Source: Desulfobulbaceae bacterium BRH_c16a (lineage in GTDB: Bacteria > Desulfobacterota > Desulfobulbia > Desulfobulbales > Desulfocapsaceae). From it: a DNA stretch of 64,000 nt. Location: the NCBI GenBank assembly GCA_000961725.1, contig LADS01000058.1, positions 1 to 64,000 on the forward strand. Direction: 5' to 3'. This document shows, in pieces, positions 1 through 9,607 of the stretch. Numbering within the stretch: the first letter of the stretch is position 1; every line of letters begins with the position of its first letter. Position numbers and translations under genes: made by a program. The notes beneath the pieces were generated by a model. The model was given only the letters and a program-made list of their open reading frames with translations, ran no database searches and was not told where the DNA came from.

Positions 1-514
1 GAACCTTGTAATGAATGGCATCGAGCCAGACAATGGGATAAATTGAGGCCAGGGGCCGGGCTTGCCATTCCTTGACCGTATGGATAATCTTATCAGTTAT
101 CGTGCTCAGGGTGCCGGTAGAAACCTCGAGACCATATATCTCCTGAAGATGGGCCGAGATATCATGGTAGCTCATACCCAGACCATAGAGGGCCAGTATT
201 TTCTGCTCTATTTCACCATTCAGACTGGTCTGATGCTTCTTCACCAGTTGGGGGGAAAAGGTTCCATCCCGGTCGCGAGGAGTAGTTAAGACAAAATTGC
301 CATTCAACGATTTGATCGTCTTCCGGCTCTTCCCATTACGTCGATTTGCCGTGATTTCTTGGCCGAGATGTGAGTCCAATTCTCCTTCGAGAGCTGCTTC
401 CGTAAGATTTTTAATGAGTGGGGTGAGAATGCCTTCTTTACCTAATAGCGGCTTTCCTTCCTGGATAGATCTCAGCGCTGTTTCAAAATCAAATCCATGG
501 TTTTCTTCAGTCAT
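1..514 (-). CDS. IS256-family (Mutator-type) transposase, N-terminal part, cut by the window edge
   Basis: The minus-strand frame is open from the ATG at 514 to the window edge, about 171 codons with no stop. It contains the usual IS256 features: an alpha-helical N-terminal part, the segment SLNGNFVLTTPRDRDGTF, then KHQTSLNGEIEQKILALYGLG and a run ending VWLDAIHYK, which is the start of the DDE catalytic core with its first Asp. The protein would move its own element by cut-and-paste or copy-out transposition. A good ribosome site (AGGAAA) lies just before the ATG. The 5' flank carries a TGTCAG-type sequence near 545-585 that probably is the terminal inverted repeat. The rest of the catalytic triad lies outside the window, so intactness cannot be judged. 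Confidence 0.9.
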   Translation of the reverse strand, partial: MTEENHGFDFETALRSIQEGKPLLGKEGILTPLIKNLTEAALEGELDSHLGQEITANRRNGKSRKTIKSLNGNFVLTTPRDRDGTFSPQLVKKHQTSLNGEIEQKILALYGLGMSYHDISAHLQEIYGLEVSTGTLSTITDKIIHTVKEWQARPLASIYPIVWLDAIHYKV

Positions 515-909
515 GTCAGTTTCCTTTTTCGGGCTGATTATATCAGCTTTAAGTTAACTGACACAGAATTCTGAACACCCTCTCGGCTTGCAGGAGCGGG
601 CTTCAAACTCCCACCTACCACCGAAAAAGAGACCCATCTGGCCGTTATTTATTCGTTGCCGCGTTGCAACCATTTTTTCCATCAAAAACCCTCAACGCCA
701 GCGGGCAAAGGCTTTTGAAAGAAAAAATGTTTTCACATTAGAGCTCGGCGAGCACTTTTCCACCGATATAGGGGGCATTTTAAATCGGTAGTGACAACTG
801 ACTGCGATCCCCAAGCTAATCAGGTTTATCCTACCTGTCCTGATCCTAGACTAACCGGCAGAGATATCGACCTTATTGGTAACACCCAGTACCACTTCTT
901 ACAGATATG
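515..909. other. Gene-free stretch with the probable end of the IS256-type element
   Basis: I see no convincing gene here. Positions about 540-590 carry the sequence expected at the outer end of the neighbouring IS256-type element, including TGTCAGTTAAC on the minus strand. The rest is featureless spacer up to the AlbA_2 gene. Confidence 0.5.
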
Positions 910-2298
910 TCAAGAAACCTGCCAATGTCCACCTTTGGCCGGGCCAATACGTTTCAGTGTACCTTCTTTCTGGAGTTTCTGAAGATTACGTTCAATGGAA
1001 CGCTCTGTTATTCCAATGAGTATTGATAGTTCTGGGATGGTGATGCTGTTATTTTGCAGGATAGCCTCCAAAATTTTCCCCGACGTTTTTCCCGACGTTT
1101 TCCCCGACACTGTCGGTAAAACTTTACCATCAACTTCCTTCCGATGTACGATAGCCTTGAACAGACATCCGTCCCGATCATCGGTAAAATTAATCTCAGG
1201 CCATTCATGCAAGGCTCGTGTAATTCCAGAACCGAGACCATGATATGGCAACATTCCCTTGGCAACATAAGAGACCAGGATAGGATTACGGATATTCGAG
1301 TTACCAGTCTTGATCTTCTCAACCGTCAGGTTATTTGGGAGGTGACCCGGACTGACAATTTCAATTCGATTGTCAAAGATGAAAAGCCTGATCGGAGCAC
1401 TCACCAGATAATCGCGATGCACAAGCGCATTGACAAGCAGTTCCTCAAAAACCGCCTCTGGGATTTCTGGCAGTCCCGGCGCATTGACTCCTCGCCCTGC
1501 CTGGATCTTGTGCAGATTACGCATGACAAAGGCTAAAGTATCATCAAAAACCTTACGCAAAGGTCCGGAAAAATCCTCGGTGTCGACATAATCGCTGACG
1601 TGAATAGCATTGCCCGGATAGCGAATAGCTTTCACTACAAATTGTGGCTTAATCCATTCAGGACGCTCAGCAAAAAGGAGAACTCCTGCCAGATTCAGCA
1701 CACCTGTATCAGTGGCCAGGTTCATATTCTGTAGCAGCCTGGTCAAATCCTCATCGGATTCTGGATACTCCACCTTATACATATCCCTCAGGAAGTCACG
1801 AAAACGAAGTTTGTCAAGCTTATCGATACCGGCCTTTGTTGGAAGCTCGTCGGCATGAAACTGAGCGGTAAGTTGAAACAGACGGCGCAACTCCTCCTTG
1901 GAATTCACCCTGCGTTTATCGGCTCCACATTTTAACCATATGACGCCGTTCTTATCGAAATACGGTTTATCAAAACCCTTGGGAACGGTAAGCACAATAA
2001 CGATTCGGCCATTTTCAAGGACTACATTTTCTGTCTGCACCGTCAATGGACTACGAACCAGTTGACTGGCGGCATTGCTGATGAGCTGGTTAATCCTCCC
2101 AACATCCTTACTGATAAGTCCAGGAGTAGAGCCGTCATCCGCTACGCCGATGTACAACGTCCCTCCTTCGCTATTGGCAAAAGCCGCCATTTCCGATGCA
2201 AGTGATTCACTGTTTTTCACATCCACCTTAAATTGACGAGAGCTGTCCTCACCATGGCTGATCTTTTCCTGGAGAATATCAATGTCCATAATTTTCAT
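910..2298 (-). CDS. AlbA_2 (Schlafen-type) domain protein with C-terminal winged helix
   Basis: This 462-residue protein belongs to the family often labelled 'putative DNA-binding domain / RecG-like transcriptional regulator'. Residues about 10-130 form the AlbA_2 (Slfn) fold: an SRQFKVDVKN-like start, then AAFANSEGGTLYIGVADDG. The middle, with FEELLVNALVHRDY and SPGHLPNNLTVEKIK, matches the family's ATPase-like central domain. The last ~65 residues form a winged helix (ITIPELSILIGITERSIERN) that should bind nucleic acid. Just before it is an unusual tandem TSGKTSGKTSGK linker. A GAGGA ribosome site lies upstream of the ATG; a second ATG three codons in is an alternative. It follows mcrC with a 63-base gap, so it may be co-transcribed with the restriction genes. 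Its role there, accessory or regulatory, is inference. Confidence 0.85.
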   Translation of the reverse strand: MKIMDIDILQEKISHGEDSSRQFKVDVKNSESLASEMAAFANSEGGTLYIGVADDGSTPGLISKDVGRINQLISNAASQLVRSPLTVQTENVVLENGRIVIVLTVPKGFDKPYFDKNGVIWLKCGADKRRVNSKEELRRLFQLTAQFHADELPTKAGIDKLDKLRFRDFLRDMYKVEYPESDEDLTRLLQNMNLATDTGVLNLAGVLLFAERPEWIKPQFVVKAIRYPGNAIHVSDYVDTEDFSGPLRKVFDDTLAFVMRNLHKIQAGRGVNAPGLPEIPEAVFEELLVNALVHRDYLVSAPIRLFIFDNRIEIVSPGHLPNNLTVEKIKTGNSNIRNPILVSYVAKGMLPYHGLGSGITRALHEWPEINFTDDRDGCLFKAIVHRKEVDGKVLPTVSGKTSGKTSGKILEAILQNNSITIPELSILIGITERSIERNLQKLQKEGTLKRIGPAKGGHWQVS

Positions 2299-2361
2299 TC
2301 ATTTTTTCCTCTACATTTTGTAACCACACATATTTTCACTCATCATCAAATTTCCTGAACT

Positions 2362-3600
2362 TTACTGAAAATGTATATCTGCTAATTTAGTGACCAGTGT
2401 CACGTCAATAGGAATAACCCGCAGGGTCGATAACGTGCCTTGGAGCTGGAGATCCACTGGATTTTGCAACCATTGCTGCTTCGGGTAAATAAGAGCGAGG
2501 CGACTCACCCCATACCGCATAGCATATCCCGCCATTTGATAAAGGTCTGCTTGGGAAATGCCGAGTTTTTTTTCCCGGTCATTAAGCATCTTCCATTTGG
2601 CGTCGACAATCGCTATGAACCGATTGTCGATATCCAAGAAAACCATATCAGGTTTCATCAGAAATAATTGTTCGTTACGGTCATCTCGCCGGACCATGTA
2701 CTTTTGCGGGCCTTGTTCCCGCAGGCGTATCCCTTCTGCCCAAGCCAGTTTGCGGAAGATTATCGCCACATAGGATTCAAAGAGCTTGTTCATGTCAAAA
2801 AGCAGGGTCAGGCAGGGATCATGACCGACCAGGACATCTGGATGGAGGCCTTGCAAGAACCAGCGGCATTGCTTAAAGATTGCCTTATATCTGCAGGTGG
2901 ATCGGTTAAAGGTCAAGCTGTCGATCATCTGGAGATCTGCTTTTATATCAGTAATGGTATCGAATCTCATCAGGAGTTCGGTGAGCTGCTTTCTCGCCAT
3001 AACCCCGGCGGTAATCGTCATCATTAAACGTAAAACGTATTTTATAACCTGATTGTGAGTGTTGTCCGCACTCAGTTCATCATACTGGCAATACAGCCGC
3101 TCCTTGTGGGCGAGGTTATGTTTAAACTGCTGCTCCACTCGCAGTCGGCCACGTAGGACATTAATGTTCTCGTTCCGCTCCACATAATGACGGATCATCC
3201 CCTGCATGAGTTCTGCATTGAGCTGATCACAGAAGTGCAGGATAAAAACATCTAAGAGAGCATGTTTCTGGAGGGCGATATTGGCGGTGCCGCCACGCTG
3301 TGCTTTAAGTCTTCTGGCTTTGACCAGCATTTTGATAAGCGCTTGTCGGCAGGCGCCTGGTTCGGTTTCCTTGCCATAGATCTTCGGCAGAATTTCCAAT
3401 GACAGTTTTCCAAGTGAGATGACCCCGCAATATTGAGCAAACTTTACCGAGCGATCCCCCCAGGAGAAGGCCTTCGGTGGAAACTGTTTTTCCAGTTTAC
3501 CCAGTGCGGTTGCCTGCCCAACTGTTATTGCCTTCTGGCCGGGTGACCTTTCAACTACTATTGGCAAGACTTCATGTTCGATAAGCGTAATCGCTTCCAA
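2362..3600 (-). CDS. mcrC: McrC-type nuclease subunit of a type IV (McrBC) restriction system
   Basis: McrC partners with the McrB GTPase and supplies the nuclease that cuts modified foreign DNA. The 412-residue length fits the family. Residues about 110-185 hold the conserved region with LRGRLRVEQQFKHN and YDELSADNTHNQVIKYVLR, and about 275-300 has LLFDMNKLFESYVAIIFRKL. A PD-(D/E)xK nuclease core follows at about 313-335: PDMVFLDIDNRFIAIVDAKWK has the acidic pair and the catalytic D-x-K. The gene starts two bases after the mcrB stop, so translation is probably coupled. No frameshift or missing catalytic residue is visible. This is an anti-phage function placed among mobile elements. Confidence 0.92.
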   Translation of the reverse strand: MEAITLIEHEVLPIVVERSPGQKAITVGQATALGKLEKQFPPKAFSWGDRSVKFAQYCGVISLGKLSLEILPKIYGKETEPGACRQALIKMLVKARRLKAQRGGTANIALQKHALLDVFILHFCDQLNAELMQGMIRHYVERNENINVLRGRLRVEQQFKHNLAHKERLYCQYDELSADNTHNQVIKYVLRLMMTITAGVMARKQLTELLMRFDTITDIKADLQMIDSLTFNRSTCRYKAIFKQCRWFLQGLHPDVLVGHDPCLTLLFDMNKLFESYVAIIFRKLAWAEGIRLREQGPQKYMVRRDDRNEQLFLMKPDMVFLDIDNRFIAIVDAKWKMLNDREKKLGISQADLYQMAGYAMRYGVSRLALIYPKQQWLQNPVDLQLQGTLSTLRVIPIDVTLVTKLADIHFQ

Positions 3601-3602
3601 GA

Positions 3603-6236
3603 TCAGGTGGTTCCCCCATACACTTTTCTTACAGAGTCAGGAGTAATCTCGTCTCTAGAGGCTACCCGGTATTCAATGAGATCTTCATAGTCATCATGGT
3701 CAAAACCAAGGACTTCCTGTTGATTCAAGGTCTCATGACAGATAATCTGGGGTTCCAATTTTTCCCCTACCGGCCCCACATCGCCAAGCACCAGTTGGAT
3801 CCGATGCCAGTCCTCGTAGAAATATTCCTGCAGCAAGGGGATGATTTGGTTTAGGAGAACATCCTGCAAACTGGGGAAATCTCGTACATTGATAAAATAG
3901 GCATGTCCCAAGGTCATATCCCTATTGAGCAGAAACCGAATGCGGCGATTTATCGATTCAAGGAAGGACCGCAGATTAATTACTCCGCCTTCACCGTCTT
4001 CGATGTAACCATCCCCACGAGAACCACTAATTACGCCGGCATCCGGCATCAGCTCCTGAAAGTTGAATCTGCGCCGCAAAGCGGTATCCAATAACGCAAT
4101 GGAACGATCGGCTGTGTTCATGGTGCCATACAGGTCAAGGTTTTTGGGCACCCCGAACAGATTGCCCGAATACGGCAACGTCAACTCCATACCGGAAAGC
4201 TTGTCGCCGCCTTCTGAATAAGCCGCACGTTTATCTGCCTCGATCAGAGTAATCAATTCCCCGAAGATTTTTGCTATATTACCCCGGTTAATTTCATCAA
4301 TGAAGATGGCATACCGCTGGCATGGGTCCGCTTTTGCCTTTTGCGCTATGCGTTGAAAAACTCCAGGAACAACCTGATATGCAAGCTCTCCCGTCTCATC
4401 ATCCTGGACAGGTCGGATTCCTTCAACAAAGTCTTCGTAGCTGTACGCTTGGTGGAAAGTCACGAACTCATAGCGCTGATGCGTTGATTCTACTTGAGGA
4501 CCTTTTCTGAAAGTTTTTGCCAGACTTACCTGCTCGACACACTCTTCCTCCCAATCATCGACGAAGGACCAGAAACCATCTGTGCTCTTATCAAAGACAA
4601 GAGGGGCACTTTTGTTCTTATATTGAACCGTCTGAGACTCTTCACTGGCGTGCGTCTGCATAGTTGCCCATACCGTATTCGCAACATTGCGATTTCGCCC
4701 CATAGCCCGTGCTTTCAAGACAACGAATTCGTGGTTGACTATATCCTTGACCTTGGCTTTCTTCCCAAGATCAAAGAGAGCAGCAAAAATGGCATCAAAC
4801 CAGTGAACATCAAGGAGCTGTTGGATTAACAAGGCTTCTCGGCTAATTTTCTGTTTTTTGCTGCTGTAACCTTCGGTAAGTTTATTAAGCTGATAGGTCT
4901 TGCCGGTACCGGGCGGACCATAAAGGATGAGATTAGTCGCTTCAGCAATTCCAGACACTTTACTTTCGGAAACAGGCGGCTTAATGGAAGATTTAACGAC
5001 TTTATCCCAGAGTTTTTCCAATACCCCTGCGGATCGCTGTTTGATCTCAATGCCGGAAGACTGAGGCGACCAATCCTGCTGGTCGATTGTTATCTTGCCC
5101 AGATCTTCATTTGTCAAATATGGATCATTTTCCAAAGGATCCTGAATACGCGAAAAGGCAACATCAACATACCAACGGGTCTCACCCGCTTCCGCTTTTG
5201 CTTCATCCCAATGCGGGGCCTCATACGGAGCTGTCACGATATTACCGATGGCAATAATACCCTTGGGAGCAACGCCTGTTCTTGCAAGGTAGGCTTTATC
5301 ACCCACGGCAGCCTTACGATTTGAAGAATTCCAACGGATGGTAACTGTTTTTCCATCGTGGGTGACTGCCCGGTCGCTTGCGAGGTTTTCCCATTCCCAG
5401 TTATTGGGATTCCAAGTCAAGAGCCAGGTAACAATTCTGGTTTTTCCCCAAAGATCTCGCAACGGCGGCACATAAAAATCCATTTCCGCCAAACCATAGG
5501 TCTGTTCCTGCTGCTTTCTAATTGTTGCCAGAATCCGGTCAACCTCCAAAGCTGATAATGTATTGACCTGTGCGTCCGACTTGCCGGTAAAAGCCGCGAC
5601 TATTCTGCGACGGTCTGAACCGCCGAAAATTCGTTCAAACTCATCGGGGAAGAGAAGAAACAACATCATGTGGCGAAATTGCCGGGAATCACATTCAGGA
5701 ATCAGTTCCAGCCATTTGGCCAGCGACCAGCCGTCTTTAAGCAGCTCTTCACGTTCGGATCGGGCAAGCTGTTTCAAGGCGATCATTACCCTGATAACAA
5801 AAATAAACTCCCGCCATCTGTTGGTGTTATACCCGGTTCCGGCGCTGCCTACACCTGCAAGAGCAACATCCTGCAGCCATGGTGAATCCTCGGGAAATGG
5901 TTCTTCAGACCAGGCCCAAACAGTCTGAATCCCCTCTTTCTTTTTTGCTTCGCTGATATTGCGGGGGCATAAAAACTTAACCCACAGGAGTTCAGCGGCC
6001 AGCTGCTTTACCTCAGGAGGCGTGGGAATAAGCTGGTCTGCGAGTTTTTCAAAAAAACTTCTTTCACTATCGTCAGGCTGTTGGATGAAGTATTTATCAA
6101 GCGCTTCCAAGTACTCCAACTTCCAAAGTGATTTTCCAGTGAATATAGAACCGTCTCTCAAAAGCGCATTTTGGCGCCAATATTCAGCCGCTTCTAATGT
6201 AGTCTTAGAATCTTTATCTCCGCAGTATCTGCTCAT
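3603..6236 (-). CDS. mcrB: McrB-type AAA+ GTPase with N-terminal modified-DNA reader region
   Basis: McrB recognises modified DNA and drives translocation by GTP hydrolysis, then recruits McrC to cut. The 877-residue protein is larger than E. coli McrB (about 459) because of a long N-terminal half. The AAA+ core shows Walker A (GPPGTGKT) near residue 438, the Walker B signature DEINRGNIAKIFGELITLIE near 644, and the GTP-specific NTAD motif (GTMNTADRS) near 705, followed by an arginine-finger-like ALRRRF. Residues about 270-390, with RIVTWLLTWNPNNWEW and a later RWYVDVAFSRIQDP, look like an EVE/PUA-type domain, a fold that reads modified bases; this assignment is by pattern only. The specificity is unknown. 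It heads the mcrB-mcrC-AlbA_2 gene set. Confidence 0.93.
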   Translation of the reverse strand: MSRYCGDKDSKTTLEAAEYWRQNALLRDGSIFTGKSLWKLEYLEALDKYFIQQPDDSERSFFEKLADQLIPTPPEVKQLAAELLWVKFLCPRNISEAKKKEGIQTVWAWSEEPFPEDSPWLQDVALAGVGSAGTGYNTNRWREFIFVIRVMIALKQLARSEREELLKDGWSLAKWLELIPECDSRQFRHMMLFLLFPDEFERIFGGSDRRRIVAAFTGKSDAQVNTLSALEVDRILATIRKQQEQTYGLAEMDFYVPPLRDLWGKTRIVTWLLTWNPNNWEWENLASDRAVTHDGKTVTIRWNSSNRKAAVGDKAYLARTGVAPKGIIAIGNIVTAPYEAPHWDEAKAEAGETRWYVDVAFSRIQDPLENDPYLTNEDLGKITIDQQDWSPQSSGIEIKQRSAGVLEKLWDKVVKSSIKPPVSESKVSGIAEATNLILYGPPGTGKTYQLNKLTEGYSSKKQKISREALLIQQLLDVHWFDAIFAALFDLGKKAKVKDIVNHEFVVLKARAMGRNRNVANTVWATMQTHASEESQTVQYKNKSAPLVFDKSTDGFWSFVDDWEEECVEQVSLAKTFRKGPQVESTHQRYEFVTFHQAYSYEDFVEGIRPVQDDETGELAYQVVPGVFQRIAQKAKADPCQRYAIFIDEINRGNIAKIFGELITLIEADKRAAYSEGGDKLSGMELTLPYSGNLFGVPKNLDLYGTMNTADRSIALLDTALRRRFNFQELMPDAGVISGSRGDGYIEDGEGGVINLRSFLESINRRIRFLLNRDMTLGHAYFINVRDFPSLQDVLLNQIIPLLQEYFYEDWHRIQLVLGDVGPVGEKLEPQIICHETLNQQEVLGFDHDDYEDLIEYRVASRDEITPDSVRKVYGGTT

Positions 6237-6532
6237 ATACCATTACCCTCTAAAAATCATTAATAACAACCTTCCGTAGGACCTGGACCGCCTGCTCAGT
6301 CCTGGGCTTCGATGATTTTCAGAAGGTAGTAGTGCTCACTTCTACAAACCTAGTCACAATATGTGTGAACTTGCTGCCGAAAGAACCACCTCTGTGAAAA
6401 TAAAAACCCTGTAGCTGTTATCAGTTGGAAAACAACATATTCAAAAATACCACAATAGTTCCGGGCCTAATAGCGATCTTGGGAAAAAATGTACAAATTA
6501 TCTGTCGACCTCGCAGCTCAAAGAAGCAGCAG

Positions 6533-7138
6533 TTATTTTTTTTCCTTTTTGCCAACCTCATTAACGATTTTAGCCAGAAACAGATCAAACCGCTCTTTCA
6601 GTTCAAACTCTGAGAAGTTACTTTCTCCTTCTAATTTTTTCTTGAGAACCCGCAAACACTTAAAATAGGATACTGGACCACAACCGAGTGCAACTCTTTT
6701 TATATCTTGATTGATTTCATTTAATATTTCTGCATGCGCATCCTCAATAGATTTATCAATTTCTTCTTTGACCACCTTTTCAACACTATCAGTATTGGGA
6801 TGCACTATTAATGTCTCTAATTGGCAAGTGTAGGATTGCACAGCATGACCAGCCATTTCTAGGCACTGTCGATTTTTTAACTTATATGCCAAAACGGGGT
6901 TGTCCTTAGCCAAGCTCACTAAAGCACTTTCAAAGGATCTTTTGAAATCGTCATCAAGCGTTTTTGGGATGGCAGAAAACAAATCATCAAAGTATTTTTG
7001 CATTGCTGGGAGAAACTTTTGAAGTTCTTCTTTTGCCTTATTACCGACAGGGATGCCCATCTGACTGAAGAGCTCTTCACAATGCGAAAGATACTGCGTT
7101 CCAAGACCGCTCATTGAATGTGGCAGTATTTTCAGCAC
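6533..7138 (-). CDS. Uncharacterised 201-residue soluble protein
   Basis: I do not recognise this protein. It is helical and charged, has no signal peptide or membrane segment, and ends in a lysine-rich tail. Cysteines are scattered (HCEEL, RQCLEM, YTCQL, GCGPV, FKCLRV) without a zinc pattern. The codon reading is steady over 200 residues and the protein has a natural composition, which supports a real gene. The start is uncertain: the longest version uses GTG at 7138 without a clear ribosome site, and ATG codons at 7114 or further in are possible. It lies between the McrBC genes and a transposase, so it may be cargo of the defence region, but that is position only. Confidence 0.6.
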   Translation of the reverse strand: MLKILPHSMSGLGTQYLSHCEELFSQMGIPVGNKAKEELQKFLPAMQKYFDDLFSAIPKTLDDDFKRSFESALVSLAKDNPVLAYKLKNRQCLEMAGHAVQSYTCQLETLIVHPNTDSVEKVVKEEIDKSIEDAHAEILNEINQDIKRVALGCGPVSYFKCLRVLKKKLEGESNFSEFELKERFDLFLAKIVNEVGKKEKK

Positions 7139-7441
7139 ATAATGAATCTCAAGAAGGTGGAAGAGAACGAGCTTTCTGCTTTTTACTCTATCTGACCACA
7201 GCAGATCCCGTTTTGACCCGATAATAGTGTATTAAATTTAAATTTATATATTCGACCTTCTAACTGATAATGACAGAATAAATTTTTCTATTACTTCAGT
7301 GACAAAATTTTTCAGCTCCTTTTCAGCTTATCCACTTGCGAAAAGGTAGTTTTCTTCATTTTTGGGACATAGTAGTCCATCCAACCCTATATATCCAGTT
7401 TTTCCAGGGTACGATCTTTGACAACACGGAGCGGTCTCCGG
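7139..7441. other. Spacer between the unknown gene and the transposase
   Basis: No gene is seen. The AT-rich part near 7225-7330 and the stretch up to 7441 probably include one end of the element that carries the following transposase, but I could not match a terminal inverted repeat with the other side (8819-9000). Confidence 0.4.
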
Positions 7442-8818
7442 TTACGTCCGGCAGACCTCCTTAAGTTCCCGACGTTCAAATCCATGGGCTATTGCGCGTA
7501 AAATGGTTTCCATGGAATCAACCCGGTAATTGTGGAAAAACGCACGGATACTCTCCCACAAATAGCGTTTTGATTCCGCCTTTTGTAATGCCTCCTGAAA
7601 AAGCCAACAGCTTAATTGCTGAACCTGATCGATGAGAAAGGCAAGCATCATGAGAATGGTAAATACTGCACTCAGGTTTTTCTTACCAAGACCATAATTG
7701 TGCTCGAGATTATACCCCTGGTTTTTTAGGGTGTTAAAAGTTTCGTTCTCGACTTTCCACCGGGCACGGCCAGCCCGCATTAGCTGGAACACATTTTCTT
7801 CGGTGATCGGTATATCAGTGACCCAGCTGAATTTCGTGATCTTTTCATCTTTGTCTATCTGCCAATATTCGAGCACATTGACCAGCAGGTCCGGATGGCT
7901 TTTATTAAGAGGTACCTGGTTCATAAAACGAAAAAAATGCCCTTTTTGTCTGTCCTTGGGATCAAGAAATTCAATGTCGGTCGCCTTCCCTTCTGCAGCA
8001 GCTTGGGTCAATTGCGCAAAAAGTGTTACATGGTCACCTGGCTTTGCTCCCAAGATGAATCTCAGGTTATGCCGTTCGAGATCACGAATATGAGGGCCAT
8101 TGCTGCTCAGACCGTCTTCGACCACTATCACTTTTAAATGTGGATGTTCCCTGCGAAACTCGGCATAGTAGCGTTTGGCAGCATTCCGCTCACAATCGTT
8201 TTTGGTGGACCCGTCTTGTTGAGTGATTACCTCCGGGAATGTTGGGATGACGACCTTGCAGTCGGGACTGACAAAAGAGGCAGCATATATCTGCTGGTAA
8301 TAGAGGGTTTCACCATTCTTGCATTTCTTGACCAAGCAATAAGGTGATGCCACTTTCGATGAAGAGTAATATCCGGTGCCATCCCCACTGAGCAGGTAAT
8401 GTCCATCATAATAGGCCATCTTCTCGAAATCCTTCCCACGCTGAACCTGCCGGAAGACTGTACGAAAAGGTGCTCTGAGAAAAGAAAGTGCCAGAGGGTC
8501 GAGAAGGGTGCGCATCTGGCTGTCGCAGGGAATAGTGGTAATTCCGAAGACTGTATGAAGATTTTCTGGTTCGCCGCGGCGGCGTTTGTCGAAGGCGAGT
8601 AGAGAAGGATCCTTTAGCTGAAACATTGCCAACGCCGACATCAATGCATCATCGAGTGATATTTTCGCATTCTCGGCACGAGTATCAGGGATCGTTTGAA
8701 AATCCTTTCGCACAAGTGCAAGTAAGGTATCGGCATTCAGGTGTGTTCTCACGGCTCTTCTTGATGCACTTGCCGACAACTTGACGGCGTTGATAGAATA
8801 AATTTTGTGTGATTTCAT
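7442..8818 (-). CDS. DDE transposase, IS4/ISNCY-like
   Basis: This intact 458-residue transposase has an IS4-like DDE layout. A first Asp sits in LSGDGTGYY (about residue 170), a second in KVIVVEDGLSSNGPH (about 245), and the Glu lies in the late helix RARWKVENETFNTLKNQG (about 380), which resembles the Y(2)R(3)E(6)K signature region of IS4 elements. The N-terminal part (ISLDDALMSALAMFQLKDPSLLAFD) is typical of a family common in Desulfobacterota and Legionella-like genomes. It should move the element that contains it. No frameshift is seen, so the element may still be active. Terminal repeats and target duplication were not identified, so the element limits are not given. Confidence 0.88.
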   Translation of the reverse strand: MKSHKIYSINAVKLSASASRRAVRTHLNADTLLALVRKDFQTIPDTRAENAKISLDDALMSALAMFQLKDPSLLAFDKRRRGEPENLHTVFGITTIPCDSQMRTLLDPLALSFLRAPFRTVFRQVQRGKDFEKMAYYDGHYLLSGDGTGYYSSSKVASPYCLVKKCKNGETLYYQQIYAASFVSPDCKVVIPTFPEVITQQDGSTKNDCERNAAKRYYAEFRREHPHLKVIVVEDGLSSNGPHIRDLERHNLRFILGAKPGDHVTLFAQLTQAAAEGKATDIEFLDPKDRQKGHFFRFMNQVPLNKSHPDLLVNVLEYWQIDKDEKITKFSWVTDIPITEENVFQLMRAGRARWKVENETFNTLKNQGYNLEHNYGLGKKNLSAVFTILMMLAFLIDQVQQLSCWLFQEALQKAESKRYLWESIRAFFHNYRVDSMETILRAIAHGFERRELKEVCRT

Positions 8819-9197
8819 GGCGTTCTCCTATGTAAGTAATTGTTTTCACATAGTAAAACGCGAATTTTTTCAGCAGCCGTTGTCAGCTAAAAAATGACAT
8901 TGACTGAAATTTTTTTTACTCTGTTTTCAAATAGTTGGGCAATGCCCCCATGGAGAAAGTTTACGAAACCTCAATATTACATTGTTAATGTTTTCAATAA
9001 CTTAAAATTTTAGCGGGAATTGCTGCTATAATACCTTTGCTGACGCCAGTGACGCAGCTGCGAAATACTCAACTGAGTGCAGCGTTTCGGTTAGGATCAC
9101 CCTCTGTGAAAGGTACAAAAAAGTACACACGACGTTTACTCCCGTCTTGAACCAGACATATAAGGCACACAGGCTCTGTAGCTGGATTTGCTGCTAG

Positions 9198-9344
9198 CTA
9201 AGGAATAATTTTTGTTTTCGCAGCTGAAAAACGCACGCAAAATTTGTGTTTACAGGCTTCATGGATATCCATCAGCTCCCAATATCCTGTGAGCATCAGT
9301 ACGAGCGAGAGGCTCGTACCAGAATCATCATTGAAATTCCCCAT
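9198..9344 (-). CDS. Possible 48-residue peptide in repeat copy A
   Basis: A short reading frame starts at an ATG preceded by a near-perfect ribosome site (GGAGGGAACA). The peptide has the core DDSGTSLSLVLMLTGYWEL, hydrophobic in the middle, followed by a Cys/His/Lys-rich tail. A related peptide is found in the second repeat copy on the same strand (9198-9344 against 11198-11443), and the two differ by an in-frame two-codon gap near the start and several silent or conservative changes. That is suggestive of translation but not proof. I know no family for it. It could equally be a chance frame in a structured DNA repeat. Confidence 0.3.
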   Translation of the reverse strand: MGNFNDDSGTSLSLVLMLTGYWELMDIHEACKHKFCVRFSAAKTKIIP

Positions 9345-9420
9345 TGTTCCCTCCTTCAATTTCTTATGACCCGGTAAACGTACCACTGAAAAAAAATCTT
9401 GGTTTCCAGCGTAAGAACCG
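9226..9420. repeat. Diverged direct repeat, copy A, upstream of the aminotransferase gene
   Basis: About 190 bases match the stretch at about 11325-11513 in the same orientation. The best-kept parts are the segment around 9280-9335, the hairpin at 9299-9319 (GTACGAGC, GAGAG loop, GCTCGTAC), and a downstream block AAAATCTTGG...CAGCG. The two copies bracket the 1.4-kb aminotransferase gene. Confidence 0.7.
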
Positions 9421-9607
9421 TTATTGATGCGATAATTAAAGAGATTATGCCACAGCCTTACAGGGTCATATTAAAGAGATACCACAGGATACAGTAAAAA
9501 ATCCATTCGAGTAGCATAATGTTTTCCGCATCTTTCGGTATAGCCCGACTCAAGAAGCATAATAACGCAAAAATGGCTGATAACTTAACAAAAACAAGGC
9601 GATAACG

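Larger units (their letters stand above)
8819..9607. other. Gene-poor stretch containing repeat copy A
   Basis: The first ~400 bases are AT-rich and show no gene; they may contain the end of the upstream insertion sequence. Bases about 9226-9420 are copy A of a diverged repeat described separately. The rest leads to the aminotransferase start; no strong promoter could be chosen. Confidence 0.5.

Noticed and set aside
7139..9000. Terminal repeats of the intact DDE transposase element
   Set aside because: Several AT-rich near-matches between the two flanks were considered, but none gave a convincing inverted repeat with target duplication.
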